Position numbers and translations under genes: made by a program
Shown: positions 1-11,682 of the stretch, piece after piece
How the letters are laid out: each line of letters begins with the position of its first letter
How positions within the stretch are numbered: position 1 is the stretch's first letter
Assembly (NCBI RefSeq): GCF_014269225.2
Contig: NZ_CP077097.1
Span: 1-64,000 of the forward strand
DNA: 64,000 bases
From: Pseudomonas anuradhapurensis
Lineage (GTDB): Bacteria > Pseudomonadota > Gammaproteobacteria > Pseudomonadales > Pseudomonadaceae
Direction of reading: 5' to 3'
Notes under the pieces: model-generated
What the model saw: only the letters and a program-made list of their open reading frames with translations
Databases searched by the model: none
What the model was told of the DNA's origin: nothing

Positions 1-1539
1 GTGTCAGTGGAACTTTGGCAGCAGTGCGTGGAGCTTCTGCGCGATGAACTGCCTGCCCAGCAATTCAACACCTGGATCCGTCCGCTACAGGTCGAAGCCG
101 AAGGCGACGAGTTGCGCGTCTATGCGCCTAACCGTTTCGTTCTCGATTGGGTCAATGAAAAGTACCTGGGGCGCTTGCTCGAACTGTTGGGCGAAAACGG
201 CAGCGGCATCGCGCCTGCCCTTTCCTTGTTGATCGGCAGCCGCCGCAGCTCGGCACCACGTGCTGCACCTAACGCGCCAGTGAGTGCTGCGGTTGCGGCA
301 TCGCTGGCCAATACCCAGGCACAGAGCCAGACCCAGAAGGCAGTGCCGGCAGCGGTCGAACCGGTTGCAGTGGCAGCGGCTGAGCCTGTGCTGGTCGATG
401 AGTTGGCCGAACCGTCCTTGCGTGACAGCTTCGATTCCATGGCCGAACCGGCTTCGCAGTCAGCCGCCAGCACCCGGACCGAACAACGTACCGTGCAGGT
501 CGAAGGCGCGCTCAAGCACACCAGCTACCTGAATCGCACCTTTACCTTCGACACGTTCGTCGAAGGTAAGTCGAACCAGCTGGCGCGAGCTGCTGCCTGG
601 CAGGTGGCCGACAACCCCAAGCATGGCTACAACCCGCTCTTCCTTTATGGGGGCGTGGGCCTGGGTAAGACCCACCTCATGCATGCTGTGGGTAACCACC
701 TGTTGAAAAAGAACCCGAACGCCAAGGTCGTGTACCTGCATTCGGAGCGTTTCGTCGCGGATATGGTCAAGGCACTGCAGCTCAACGCCATCAACGAATT
801 CAAGCGCTTCTACCGCTCGGTGGACGCGTTACTGATCGACGATATCCAGTTCTTTGCCCGGAAAGAGCGCTCGCAGGAAGAGTTTTTCCACACCTTCAAC
901 GCCCTGCTCGAGGGTGGTCAGCAGGTCATTCTTACCTCTGACCGCTACCCCAAGGAGATCGAAGGCCTGGAAGAACGCCTGAAATCGCGCTTCGGTTGGG
1001 GCCTGACGGTGGCAGTCGAGCCACCCGAGCTGGAAACCCGCGTGGCGATCCTGATGAAGAAAGCCGACCAGGCCAAGGTCGAGCTGCCGCATGACGCCGC
1101 GTTCTTCATTGCCCAGCGTATTCGCTCCAACGTCCGTGAGCTGGAAGGCGCATTGAAACGGGTGATCGCTCACTCGCACTTCATGGGCCGCGACATCACC
1201 ATCGAATTGATTCGTGAATCGCTCAAGGACTTGCTGGCGCTGCAGGACAAGCTGGTCAGTGTGGATAACATTCAGCGTACCGTCGCCGAGTACTACAAGA
1301 TCAAGATCTCCGATCTGTTGTCCAAGCGGCGTTCGCGTTCTGTCGCGCGTCCGCGCCAGGTGGCCATGGCACTGTCCAAGGAGCTGACCAACCACAGTCT
1401 GCCCGAAATCGGCGACATGTTCGGTGGTCGCGACCATACGACCGTGCTGCACGCCTGCCGCAAGATCAATGAACTGAAGGAATCCGACGCGGACATCCGC
1501 GAGGACTACAAGAACCTGCTGCGGACGCTGACGACCTGA
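1..1539 (+). CDS. dnaA: Chromosomal replication initiator DnaA
   Basis: DnaA binds DnaA boxes at oriC as an ATP-bound oligomer, melts the origin and loads DnaB helicase; it is also a transcription factor. The 512-residue product has the four-domain layout: an N-terminal helical domain (about 1-85), an Ala/Pro-rich linker (about 85-165), an AAA+ domain with Walker [11 protein letters not shown] at about 217-226 and Walker [10 protein letters not shown] near 280, and the C-terminal box-binding domain with [15 protein letters not shown] near 472. It starts with GTG at base 1, the usual numbering origin, so its promoter and oriC lie outside the window. An exact DnaA box lies inside the gene at 1260-1268. 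Call is secure. Confidence 0.99.
   Translation: MSVELWQQCVELLRDELPAQQFNTWIRPLQVEAEGDELRVYAPNRFVLDWVNEKYLGRLLELLGENGSGIAPALSLLIGSRRSSAPRAAPNAPVSAAVAASLANTQAQSQTQKAVPAAVEPVAVAAAEPVLVDELAEPSLRDSFDSMAEPASQSAASTRTEQRTVQVEGALKHTSYLNRTFTFDTFVEGKSNQLARAAAWQVADNPKHGYNPLFLYGGVGLGKTHLMHAVGNHLLKKNPNAKVVYLHSERFVADMVKALQLNAINEFKRFYRSVDALLIDDIQFFARKERSQEEFFHTFNALLEGGQQVILTSDRYPKEIEGLEERLKSRFGWGLTVAVEPPELETRVAILMKKADQAKVELPHDAAFFIAQRIRSNVRELEGALKRVIAHSHFMGRDITIELIRESLKDLLALQDKLVSVDNIQRTVAEYYKIKISDLLSKRRSRSVARPRQVAMALSKELTNHSLPEIGDMFGGRDHTTVLHACRKINELKESDADIREDYKNLLRTLTT
1260..1268 (-). promoter_or_regulatory. Exact DnaA box inside dnaA
   Basis: TGTGGATAA is the reverse complement of the strong DnaA box TTATCCACA. 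It lies in the part of dnaA that encodes domain IV. It could serve autoregulation or titration, but a lone internal box may have no role. Confidence 0.5.
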
Positions 1540-1579
1540 TGGCCGTCTGCGCAGCTAATTGAAGGCAAGGGACTAGACC

Positions 1580-2683
1580 ATGCATTTCACCATTCAACGC
1601 GAAGCCCTGTTGAAACCCCTGCAACTGGTCGCCGGTGTCGTCGAGCGCCGTCAGACCTTGCCGGTGCTGTCCAACGTATTGCTGGTCGTTCAAGGCCAGC
1701 AACTGTCGTTGACCGGTACCGACCTGGAAGTCGAACTGGTAGGCCGCGTGCAACTGGAAGAGCCAGCCGAGCCTGGCGAAATCACTGTTCCAGCTCGCAA
1801 GCTGATGGACATCTGCAAAAGCCTGCCGAACGACGCCCTGATCGATATCAAGGTTGACGAGCAGAAACTGTTGGTCAAGGCCGGCCGCAGCCGCTTTACC
1901 CTGTCGACTCTGCCAGCCAATGACTTCCCGACCGTCGAAGAAGGCCCGGGCTCGCTGACCTGCAACCTGGAACAAAGCAAACTGCGCCGCCTGATCGAAC
2001 GCACCAGCTTCGCCATGGCCCAGCAGGATGTGCGCTACTACCTCAACGGCATGCTGCTGGAAGTGTCCCGCAATACTCTGCGTGCAGTGTCGACCGACGG
2101 CCACCGCCTGGCGCTGTGCTCCATGAGCGCGCCGATCAAGCAGGATGAGCGCCATCAGGTGATCGTGCCGCGTAAAGGTATCCTCGAGCTGGCACGCCTG
2201 CTCACCGATCCGGAAGGTATGGTCAGCATCGTCCTCGGCCAACACCACATTCGTGCCACCACCGGTGAATTCACCTTCACCTCCAAACTGGTGGACGGCA
2301 AGTTCCCGGACTACGAGCGGGTTCTGCCAAAAGGCGGTGACAAGCTTGTGGTCGGTGACCGCCAGGCGTTGCGCGAAGCGTTTAGCCGTACTGCGATTCT
2401 TTCCAACGAAAAGTACCGCGGTATTCGCCTGCAGCTGGCAGCTGGTCAGTTGAAAATCCAGGCCAACAACCCTGAGCAGGAAGAAGCTGAAGAAGAAATC
2501 AGCGTGGACTACGACGGTAGCTCGCTGGAAATCGGCTTTAACGTCAGCTACTTGCTGGATGTGCTGGGCGTAATGACTACCGAGCAAGTTCGTCTGATCC
2601 TGTCCGACTCCAACAGCAGTGCGCTGCTGCAGGAAGCGGGTAACGACGATTCTTCCTACGTTGTCATGCCGATGCGCCTGTAA
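1580..2683 (+). CDS. dnaN: DNA polymerase III beta sliding clamp
   Basis: The beta clamp is a dimeric ring that tethers DNA polymerase III and other repair and replication proteins to DNA. The 367-residue product has the usual length and begins MHFTIQREALLKPLQ, typical of pseudomonad clamps. It ends in the conserved VVMPMRL tail that forms part of the partner-binding pocket. It lies 40 bp after dnaA and 15 bp before recF, in the standard dnaA-dnaN-recF-gyrB order, so read-through transcription from dnaA is expected. ATG start at 1580 with GGCAAGGGA upstream. Confidence 0.99.
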   Translation: MHFTIQREALLKPLQLVAGVVERRQTLPVLSNVLLVVQGQQLSLTGTDLEVELVGRVQLEEPAEPGEITVPARKLMDICKSLPNDALIDIKVDEQKLLVKAGRSRFTLSTLPANDFPTVEEGPGSLTCNLEQSKLRRLIERTSFAMAQQDVRYYLNGMLLEVSRNTLRAVSTDGHRLALCSMSAPIKQDERHQVIVPRKGILELARLLTDPEGMVSIVLGQHHIRATTGEFTFTSKLVDGKFPDYERVLPKGGDKLVVGDRQALREAFSRTAILSNEKYRGIRLQLAAGQLKIQANNPEQEEAEEEISVDYDGSSLEIGFNVSYLLDVLGVMTTEQVRLILSDSNSSALLQEAGNDDSSYVVMPMRL

Positions 2684-2698
2684 CCCGTAGCAGGCGAA

Positions 2699-6227
<3,529 letters not shown>

Positions 6228-6315
6228 TAAGGATGCAGGTTCACAAAATAGTTGCACGTTTTCTCGAATAGTTGACCGGCCGGGCTCCAAGCCCGGTCCG
6301 CGTCGGCCCCACTCA

Positions 6316-6342
6316 AGCCCGCCTTTCGCGGGCTTTTTTTTT
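6316..6342 (+). terminator. Rho-independent terminator after gyrB
   Basis: The stem AGCCCGC/GCGGGCT (loop CTTTC) is followed by a run of nine or more T residues. It probably ends the dnaA-gyrB transcription unit. A second GC-rich hairpin (CCGGGCT-CCA-AGCCCGG at 6280-6296) lies just before it. Confidence 0.9.
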
Positions 6343-6353
6343 CTTGGAGTTCT

Positions 6354-6400
6354 TTCCGGAGTTGCCCGCCCTGCTCGATCGAGCAGGGATGGAACCGGAA
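6354..6400. repeat. Long inverted repeat with a perfect 20-bp palindromic core
   Basis: The core CCCTGCTCGATCGAGCAGGG (6369-6388) is perfectly self-complementary. It is flanked by outer arms TTCCGGAGTT (6354-6363) and AACCGGAA (6393-6400) that pair again, giving a structure of about 47 nt. It lies between the gyrB terminator and the first gene of the next island. It could be an RNA hairpin, a protein-binding site or a recombination end. No transposase is nearby. Confidence 0.6.
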
Positions 6401-6463
6401 ATGGGTTGAGGCAGGTTGTGGGCGAGCCGGAAAGGAGCACCCGCGGATTACCCAGTACTCGCC

Positions 6464-6507
6464 TTTGCCAACCCTCGTTGGCAAATCGCAACTTTGGGTG
6501 AGTTGCG
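6464..6507. repeat. Two adjacent hairpins at the 3' end of the island operon
   Basis: TTTGCCAAC-CCTC-GTTGGCAAA (6464-6485) is a perfect 9-bp stem with a 4-nt loop. CGCAACT-TTGGGTG-AGTTGCG (6487-6507) is a 7-bp stem ending 2 bp from the stop of the ATP-grasp gene. On the minus strand they follow the last island gene. Neither has a T-run, so they may be RNA 3'-end stabilisers or a factor-assisted terminator. Confidence 0.55.
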
Positions 6508-6509
6508 GA

Positions 6510-7664
6510 TCAGTCGAGGATGAGGTGGGGAAGGAAACGGCTACTGTCTTTTGTCACGAGTGAGTCATCCTCGCGGATACCGATTCCTGCAGCGTTGTCG
6601 CCAATGACCCAGGATCCGATTAGGGTGTAGCTGTCGCCAAACTTCGGAAGCGGGGCACATTCCTGCAGGATGTATGGAGCATCTGTGTAAGGGCCATCCA
6701 CTTTCACAAGCTGCTCGTCCGCAGTGTGAAGCTCGATGTTGGCTCCCTCCCTGGAGAAAAATGGTTTTCTGACCCACCCCTTGGGTACCTGTCTGCCAGG
6801 TTCACCATCAAAGAAGGTGGGGAGCAGGTTGGGATGTCCTTTGTTGAACTCCCAAAGCAGCGGCAGAGCCCCCTTGTTAGAGAGTACGGCCTTCCACATG
6901 GGCTCAAAGAATTGGGTATCCGAGCTGGCAACTAACGGCCCGAATTCCTCGTGCATGATGAACTCCCAGGCATGAAGCTTGAACAGGTGAGGAATCCAAT
7001 TATCTTGCTGGTCCACGAACCTCTGACCGTTGTACCCGATGTCCTCGAGATAGATGTGGTGAGTCTGGATGCCTGCCTTCTCAGCGATCATGCGCAGGTA
7101 GTCGGTAGTTCCCTTGTCCTCTTCGGATCCTGTGATTGAGGCGAAGTAGAACGGGCGATCGATCTGAAGCTCACAGAACACTTGAGTGAGCTGATCCTCG
7201 ATACTGTTGAACTGATCGGCATGACTCGGGAGCATGCCCATCTGAATGCACTGATCCAGCCAGTCCCATTGTTGGGCTGAGCCCTCATACAAGCTGGTCG
7301 GGGTGTCGTAGTTTAGTTCCAGCAACTTGGCCGGGCCCTTGCCGTTGTACGAGAAGTCCATGCGCCCATATAGGTGCGGATGACCTTCCTTCCAAGATTC
7401 GCGGATCGCATCAAAATACGCTGGAGGGATGCTCAGCCTAGACAGCAATTCTTCACTGTCCACGACACGAGATACCAAGTCCATACACATCTGGTGAAGC
7501 TCGGCAGTCGGGTCCTCAAGGTCGTTTTCGATCTGAGAGAGCGTGAACTGGTAGTAGGCGCTTTCGTCCCAATACCGCTCCCCATCAATCGTGTGGAACT
7601 TGAACCCGAACGATTCTGCCCGAGACTGCCAGTTGGGTCGTTCATTGATCGCGATCCGTTTCAT
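6510..7664 (-). CDS. Glutathionylspermidine synthase-like ATP-grasp ligase (YjfC/YgiC family)
   Basis: This 384-residue protein resembles the synthetase half of glutathionylspermidine synthase, as do E. coli YjfC and YgiC (similar length). Family members are predicted to form amide bonds using ATP; the physiological substrate of the YjfC/YgiC type is not established. Visible motifs are LLELNYDTPTSLYE (about 114-127) and RKPFFSREGANI (about 299-310), matching the acidic substrate-binding and ATP-grasp Lys/Arg-Glu-Gly motifs. There is no amidase half. It is the last gene of a same-strand run and follows the DUF1190 lipoprotein gene by 9 bp, as in the E. coli yjfM-yjfC pair. ATG start. Function beyond ligase chemistry is inference. 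Confidence 0.85.
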   Translation of the reverse strand: MKRIAINERPNWQSRAESFGFKFHTIDGERYWDESAYYQFTLSQIENDLEDPTAELHQMCMDLVSRVVDSEELLSRLSIPPAYFDAIRESWKEGHPHLYGRMDFSYNGKGPAKLLELNYDTPTSLYEGSAQQWDWLDQCIQMGMLPSHADQFNSIEDQLTQVFCELQIDRPFYFASITGSEEDKGTTDYLRMIAEKAGIQTHHIYLEDIGYNGQRFVDQQDNWIPHLFKLHAWEFIMHEEFGPLVASSDTQFFEPMWKAVLSNKGALPLLWEFNKGHPNLLPTFFDGEPGRQVPKGWVRKPFFSREGANIELHTADEQLVKVDGPYTDAPYILQECAPLPKFGDSYTLIGSWVIGDNAAGIGIREDDSLVTKDSSRFLPHLILD

Positions 7665-7673
7665 CTTGCTTCC

Positions 7674-8387
7674 TTAGCCGCCGAAACTGCCGCCCCAACC
7701 ACTACGGGCCGAAGCTGATTTGCCGAAACCACCGCGGGAGGTGGTACTACTTACCGCGATCGGCTTGGTGTTAATGGATGGTTTGAGTCCGGATTTGCTG
7801 CTGGATACGTAGCTGGCGCCACGCTTGACCTGGGTCGAATTACTGAAGTTGGTACCAGACTTGATCCGACTTGCAAGGGTCGAGGTCGAATAGCTGTCAC
7901 GGTCAGAGCGGTACCGGTACACCGGCTCCGAGTAGTAGCGCCCGTTATTGCTCGACAGCATGTTGCCGATCAGCATACCCAAGACAACATCGTTCAGCCC
8001 GCTGGTACCAGCGCCACCTGAACCTGCACTTGCATGCGCTGCGTTCAGTTGCGCCTCGGACACAGTGCCATCGGCAGTCAGCGCAAAGCCGGAAAGCGGA
8101 GGAGTGAACTTGCCGTCTGAATTGGCCTTGCAGTAGTTCTCGATGAAATCGGCGTCGCATTCAGCCTGGCTGTTGTATGTCGGCGCAATGCGCCGGTGTT
8201 CGGCCATGGCCGCCATGTAGGCCTCAGAGCAGATATCCACCGGGACTTTCTGGTCGACGCACTGTTGGACCGTGTCAAATTTGAAGGTCTTGCTGACTTG
8301 ATAGTTGGGTTCTTTTGGCTGGCACCCAGTGATGGCCACCGCCACAGCTGCAGAGAGCGACAGCTGTACGCACTTACTTCGCTTCAT
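7674..8387 (-). CDS. DUF1190 (YgiB/YjfM family) lipoprotein
   Basis: This 237-residue protein has a basic N-terminus, a short hydrophobic stretch and a lipobox-like AITGC at about residues 18-22, so it is probably lipidated. Conserved Cys residues are scattered through 40-90 (QQCVDQ, DICSEAY, AECDADF, ENYCKA). The C-terminus is rich in Gly, Ser and Arg and low in complexity (GFGKSASARSGWGGSFGG). E. coli YgiB and YjfM share this layout and also pair with an ATP-grasp partner. Its function is unknown; coupling to the ligase gene suggests that it could be a substrate or a partner of the enzyme, which is inference. Confidence 0.8.
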   Translation of the reverse strand: MKRSKCVQLSLSAAVAVAITGCQPKEPNYQVSKTFKFDTVQQCVDQKVPVDICSEAYMAAMAEHRRIAPTYNSQAECDADFIENYCKANSDGKFTPPLSGFALTADGTVSEAQLNAAHASAGSGGAGTSGLNDVVLGMLIGNMLSSNNGRYYSEPVYRYRSDRDSYSTSTLASRIKSGTNFSNSTQVKRGASYVSSSKSGLKPSINTKPIAVSSTTSRGGFGKSASARSGWGGSFGG

Positions 8388-8401
8388 GGAGTCCCTCCAG
8401 C

Positions 8402-8830
8402 TCAGTTGGTAGAAGGAGTCATGCAGGCTGCGTTCAACAGACCCACACTGATCGCGATGGCTGCCACATAGATGCCTGCCGCAACTTCACCCTTGTGGAT
8501 ACGCTCCGACAGCCCTTTGAGAATCAAGTGCACACCGTAGAACGCCAATAGCTGAACGAAGCCAGCAATAACAGCCCAGACCAAAAAGTCCAGAATGCTG
8601 ACCGAGAAGGAGATCACACTGCTTACCGGGAGGGCGAAGCCGATCACAGCGCCGGCCAGCGCAATCGCGGCGGCAGTGTTCCCCTCTCGGATGAGCTGGA
8701 ATTCTTTGTGCGGGGTAAGGCGTATGTAGATGAACTGGAACAGCGCCAGCAGGACCAAGGCCCCGATGATGTAGAGGACGAAGCCGATCACGGCCGGTGC
8801 ATTCAAAGACATTTTCAGTGCTTCAAGCAT
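8402..8830 (-). CDS. DUF350 inner-membrane protein (YjfL family)
   Basis: This 142-residue, very hydrophobic protein has about four membrane segments (about residues 13-35, 50-72, 80-103 and 118-136). The second helix contains the GNTAAAIALAGAVIGFALP stretch typical of the DUF350/YjfL family. Family members have no proven biochemical role and appear repeatedly in operons with PspA-like, ATP-grasp and DUF2491 proteins, as here. It lies 14 bp downstream of the DUF2491 stop (minus-strand order), which supports co-transcription. Start ATG at 8830 with GGAACACTCC upstream. Confidence 0.85.
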   Translation of the reverse strand: MLEALKMSLNAPAVIGFVLYIIGALVLLALFQFIYIRLTPHKEFQLIREGNTAAAIALAGAVIGFALPVSSVISFSVSILDFLVWAVIAGFVQLLAFYGVHLILKGLSERIHKGEVAAGIYVAAIAISVGLLNAACMTPSTN

Positions 8831-8840
8831 GGAGTGTTCC

Positions 8841-9497
8841 TTACGTGCTTTGTAGGTCAGACGAGAAAAGGTTTACGCCCAGCGAAGTTGTAACGCAGAC
8901 AGCCCCCTGTTCGGACTCCTCAACCGAGAAGAGCAGCAGCTCCTTCCGATCAGTGAGGCCGATGTCACGCGAGTACAGCATCGAGCGATGCTGGACTTCG
9001 TAGGACTCATTTGGGTTGGCCACTCGCTCGACAAGGTCGACCAACTCGGTCTGACCTTCGGAGCTGCCCCACTCCCGGTAATACGCATGACCATCGTGCA
9101 TGTAGACCGGCATGCCGATTTTGCTTGCGGGCCCTGCAATGGCGGCTAACTCACCTTGGCTATGGATGAACTTGCAATCGATGTAGTTGAACAGCACCAG
9201 CGCATCGACTTGTCCATCGCGTTTGCCGGATGTCAGTACCTGGATCCAGAAGTCCTCATCGTCGAGGTAGATGCGGGTCAGCCAGCTGGATTGACCAAGC
9301 TCTATAACACCCTCTGCGAAGGCGTTTTGCGCTGTCGGTAGCATCACCTTGGTGGCCCCCTCAAACAGCAAGCTCAGACCGGGATCAATTGAGACCATCG
9401 CGCCCTGCCCAAGGCCAAGTGGCCCCTTTGGCAAAGGCGCGGTGTTCGTACTAGGCGTTGGCGATTCGAGGCCGAGAAGCCGCTTGAAGAAGCTCAT
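8841..9497 (-). CDS. DUF2491 protein (YjfK family)
   Basis: This 218-residue soluble protein begins MSFFKRLLGLESP and is about the length of E. coli YjfK. Mixed alpha/beta content and a run of acidic and aromatic residues (YLDDEDFWIQV, about 75-85) are visible; no catalytic motif is recognised. The start codon overlaps the stop of the upstream ion-channel gene by one base (TGATG), a sign of translational coupling. The family is known only by its company with PspA-like and DUF350 genes, so membrane-stress involvement is inferred from context. Confidence 0.8.
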   Translation of the reverse strand: MSFFKRLLGLESPTPSTNTAPLPKGPLGLGQGAMVSIDPGLSLLFEGATKVMLPTAQNAFAEGVIELGQSSWLTRIYLDDEDFWIQVLTSGKRDGQVDALVLFNYIDCKFIHSQGELAAIAGPASKIGMPVYMHDGHAYYREWGSSEGQTELVDLVERVANPNESYEVQHRSMLYSRDIGLTDRKELLLFSVEESEQGAVCVTTSLGVNLFSSDLQST

Positions 9498-10522
9498 CAG
9501 ATGTCACCAGCGATGCGTTTGTTGGCGATATAGAAGATCTCTCCTGCACACACCTGGGTATCGGAGGGAGGATTGATCAGGAGCCTGTCCTCGCCTTCAG
9601 CCTTGTAGGCAATGACGGTTGCGTTGTGACGATCTTTCATGGAAGCGAAAAGCTCGCCAAATGACCACTGGATGCCAGGGTTGAGCGTTGCACGGTATTG
9701 GGTGGCGCCGCTTCCCACAGTGAGCAGTTCGGTGATGAGCTCGGAGGAGCCAGGGTCTTGGGAGGAGCGCACCAGCATCTCGACAGACATACTGGACGTG
9801 CACTCCAGACCGGGCGCATAGCTTCGAGCCAAGTCAGCCTTTTGAGAATCACTGAAGTGGGCCACAACGTGGCCTCGAGGTTGAAGTTTATGCACGGCCA
9901 AGACTACGGCCAGCGTCTGGTCATCAGTTTCTGTTCGGATCAGAACGCGCTCCGCCGTCGACACTCCGGCACGGGCCAGCAAGCAGGGCGAACTCAGATT
10001 TTCACCACGAACAAAGGACGCCCTCCCTCCCATTGGATTCTCGTCCAGGCCGGTTGCGCAGATGACTATCAGGTGATCGTTGGATACATCGTCCTGATGC
10101 AGCAGGTTGATGATTTCTTCACTGCTCTGCCCAAGCCATCCGATCAGGACGGTGTGGCCGGACTGTTTTTCGAAACTGCCGTTTCCCTTCACTTGGCGCC
10201 TCCAGAGTTCGATTATGGAGTTGGTCGTTTTGCCAATGACGGCCGTCAGCAGTGCGATGCCGCCGACCATCATCCAGATGGCAACAAAGATCCTGCCAGC
10301 CGGACCTTGAGGGGAAAGATCCCCATAGCCCACCGTCATGGCAGTCGTGATGTAGAAGTAGAAGAAGGTCGTCGGATCTCCGACGAGGTGTTTCTCGCCT
10401 GCGTACCACAGGCCAATGTACGCAACGGCGAAGTGGACTAGAACTGCCAGCACGAGCGCCATCCACGTGAATCTGACGAGCACGGTAGCTGCAACCTGCC
10501 GAAGAAGCAGAAAGATCGACAT
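9497..10522 (-). CDS. Two-TM potassium channel with RCK/TrkA-N regulatory domain
   Basis: This 341-residue protein has two membrane segments (about 12-36 and 80-102) around a pore loop with the K+ selectivity filter TVGYGD at about 63-68. A cytoplasmic RCK-type Rossmann domain from about 115 (HTVLIGWLGQSSEEI) and a C-terminal TrkA-C-like part follow. The layout matches MthK/Kch-type ligand-gated potassium channels, which open on binding ions or nucleotides. The E. coli yjf cluster lacks such a gene as far as I recall, so the channel is an addition. The stop overlaps the DUF2491 start. It might set membrane potential during envelope stress, which is inference. Confidence 0.88.
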   Translation of the reverse strand: MSIFLLLRQVAATVLVRFTWMALVLAVLVHFAVAYIGLWYAGEKHLVGDPTTFFYFYITTAMTVGYGDLSPQGPAGRIFVAIWMMVGGIALLTAVIGKTTNSIIELWRRQVKGNGSFEKQSGHTVLIGWLGQSSEEIINLLHQDDVSNDHLIVICATGLDENPMGGRASFVRGENLSSPCLLARAGVSTAERVLIRTETDDQTLAVVLAVHKLQPRGHVVAHFSDSQKADLARSYAPGLECTSSMSVEMLVRSSQDPGSSELITELLTVGSGATQYRATLNPGIQWSFGELFASMKDRHNATVIAYKAEGEDRLLINPPSDTQVCAGEIFYIANKRIAGDI

Positions 10523-10592
10523 AGGCCAATATCCGTAATTTGAAATTTGAGTTTCGAGACGCCAACCCGGAACCTTGCAGATGCAATGAGAT

Positions 10593-10901
10593 TCAGCGAG
10601 CTCTATCAGCGCCTCTTTCGGTACGGGTTTTGAGGACCAATGCTTCTACAGTTGCATAGCGTCCGATGCCATACCCGAGTATCACCATCGAGAGAACTGC
10701 ATAGGGGATGGCGTTAGAAAGCACATGACCAAACGGGCCATGCAGGAAGGGAGACAGGAAAACCCCGGCTACACCTCCTGCGCTTCGCGGCTGTAGGCCA
10801 AACGCACCCAGAGGGAATCCGAGGAGAGCGTTACCGAGTTGTAACGCGAGCATAACCACGAGTAGCGCAGCGACGATGCGCAAGGCTTTTCCATTTGCCA
10901 A
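10593..10901 (-). CDS. Half-length rhomboid-like membrane protein, catalytic serine part absent
   Basis: This 102-residue protein has two hydrophobic segments (about 8-28 and 62-80). Between and after them runs a stretch typical of rhomboid intramembrane proteases: GLQPRSAGGVAGVFLSPFLHG, then the His-x-x-x-Asn motif HVLSN at about 59-63. A complete rhomboid continues for four more helices with the GxSG serine and a second histidine; here the frame ends with a charged tail (KTRTERGADRAR). It is either a truncated remnant or a deliberately short inactive form. TTG start at 10901 is supported by GAAGGA upstream. It lies 70 bp before the channel gene, leaving no room for the missing half. Confidence 0.6.
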   Translation of the reverse strand: MANGKALRIVAALLVVMLALQLGNALLGFPLGAFGLQPRSAGGVAGVFLSPFLHGPFGHVLSNAIPYAVLSMVILGYGIGRYATVEALVLKTRTERGADRAR

Positions 10902-10924
10902 GGACGTTTCCTTCTAGCGAGACT

Positions 10925-10950
10925 CGCTGGCCGGGATAACCCGGCCGGCG
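10925..10950. repeat. Strong GC hairpin between the pspA-like gene and the rhomboid-like gene
   Basis: GGCCGGG-ATAA-CCCGGCC (10929-10946) is a perfect 7-bp stem with a 4-nt loop, extended imperfectly by CGC/GCG outside. It fills the 61-bp gap between two same-strand island genes. With no T-run it looks more like an mRNA processing or stability element, or a partial attenuator, than a terminator. Confidence 0.55.
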
Positions 10951-10962
10951 ACCGACACCTGG

Positions 10963-11667
10963 TTACTGCTGAGCTGAGCCTTTCAAACGGGCCAGTACAG
11001 ACTGGGCACTGTTCTCGTCGGCGATGATGTTGGCCTCCCGCAGACGCTTGTCCAGATCACTGCCATCGGCATGAGCCGCGAGCTCTTCATGCGCATTGAG
11101 GGTCGCCTCGCGCTCATCTTGGCGCTGCTTGAGACGGTTGAGGGTCATAACTGCGGTTTCCAGCTTGCCATTTGCCTGGCCGCTGGACAGGGTAGCGCTG
11201 ACCTGGGCCTTCTGCACGGTTTCGCGGGCCTTGGCCATGTCCACCTGCGTACGCAAACCATTGATCCGGGACTGTGCCTTCTCGATGTCAGAACGCATCC
11301 GGGCGATGCCACCCTGCAGCTGCTGGTGCGCTTCGCGCTTGAGCTGGAGCTTGCCCTCGATCTCGCCGATTCGGCCAGCGATTTCCAGGGCTAGGTCTTC
11401 ACGATTTGCAGCCAGGGACTTCTTAGCCTTTTCTTCCAGGTCACCGATCGTGCACTGCAGCTCGGCAAGCTCTTTGGATGCCAGCTTCTCCTTACCCATC
11501 AGAGTCGCCAGTTCGTTCTGAGCACTGCGGATAGCTGAGTCTGCGTCACGGATCTCTTGATCCAGAATGGTAATGGCCTGCCTGTCGGCGATGGCCTCGC
11601 CGATTTCGGTACCCTTACCACGCAGTGCGGTCAGTAGCTTGCGCCAGAGCGATTGATTGTTATCCAT
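10963..11667 (-). CDS. PspA/IM30-family membrane-associated coiled-coil protein (YjfJ-like)
   Basis: This 234-residue protein is almost entirely heptad-like charged helix from about residue 25 to 200, and begins with an amphipathic segment (SLWRKLLTALRGKGTEIGEA) as in PspA/IM30/Vipp1. These ESCRT-III-like proteins polymerise on damaged membranes and limit proton leakage. E. coli YjfJ is the closest context match because DUF2170 precedes it and DUF2491/DUF350 follow. It lacks nearby pspF, pspB or pspC genes, so control differs from the classical psp operon. It lies 15 bp after the DUF2170 stop. Confidence 0.88.
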   Translation of the reverse strand: MDNNQSLWRKLLTALRGKGTEIGEAIADRQAITILDQEIRDADSAIRSAQNELATLMGKEKLASKELAELQCTIGDLEEKAKKSLAANREDLALEIAGRIGEIEGKLQLKREAHQQLQGGIARMRSDIEKAQSRINGLRTQVDMAKARETVQKAQVSATLSSGQANGKLETAVMTLNRLKQRQDEREATLNAHEELAAHADGSDLDKRLREANIIADENSAQSVLARLKGSAQQ

Positions 11668-11682
11668 GGTTGTCCCGGTCCG

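Noticed and set aside
1540..1579. oriC between dnaA and dnaN
   Set aside because: The gap is only 40 bp with no DnaA box; oriC is presumably upstream of base 1.
6228..6509. Integrase attachment site or tRNA fragment at the island edge
   Set aside because: Hairpin CCGGGCT-CCA-AGCCCGG loosely resembles a TpsiC arm, but no GTTC loop, acceptor stem, integrase or matching repeat at the 12.2-kb edge was seen.
10523..10592. Frameshift joining the short rhomboid-like gene to a missing catalytic half
   Set aside because: Only 70 bp separate it from the channel gene, too short in any frame for four more helices and the GxSG motif.
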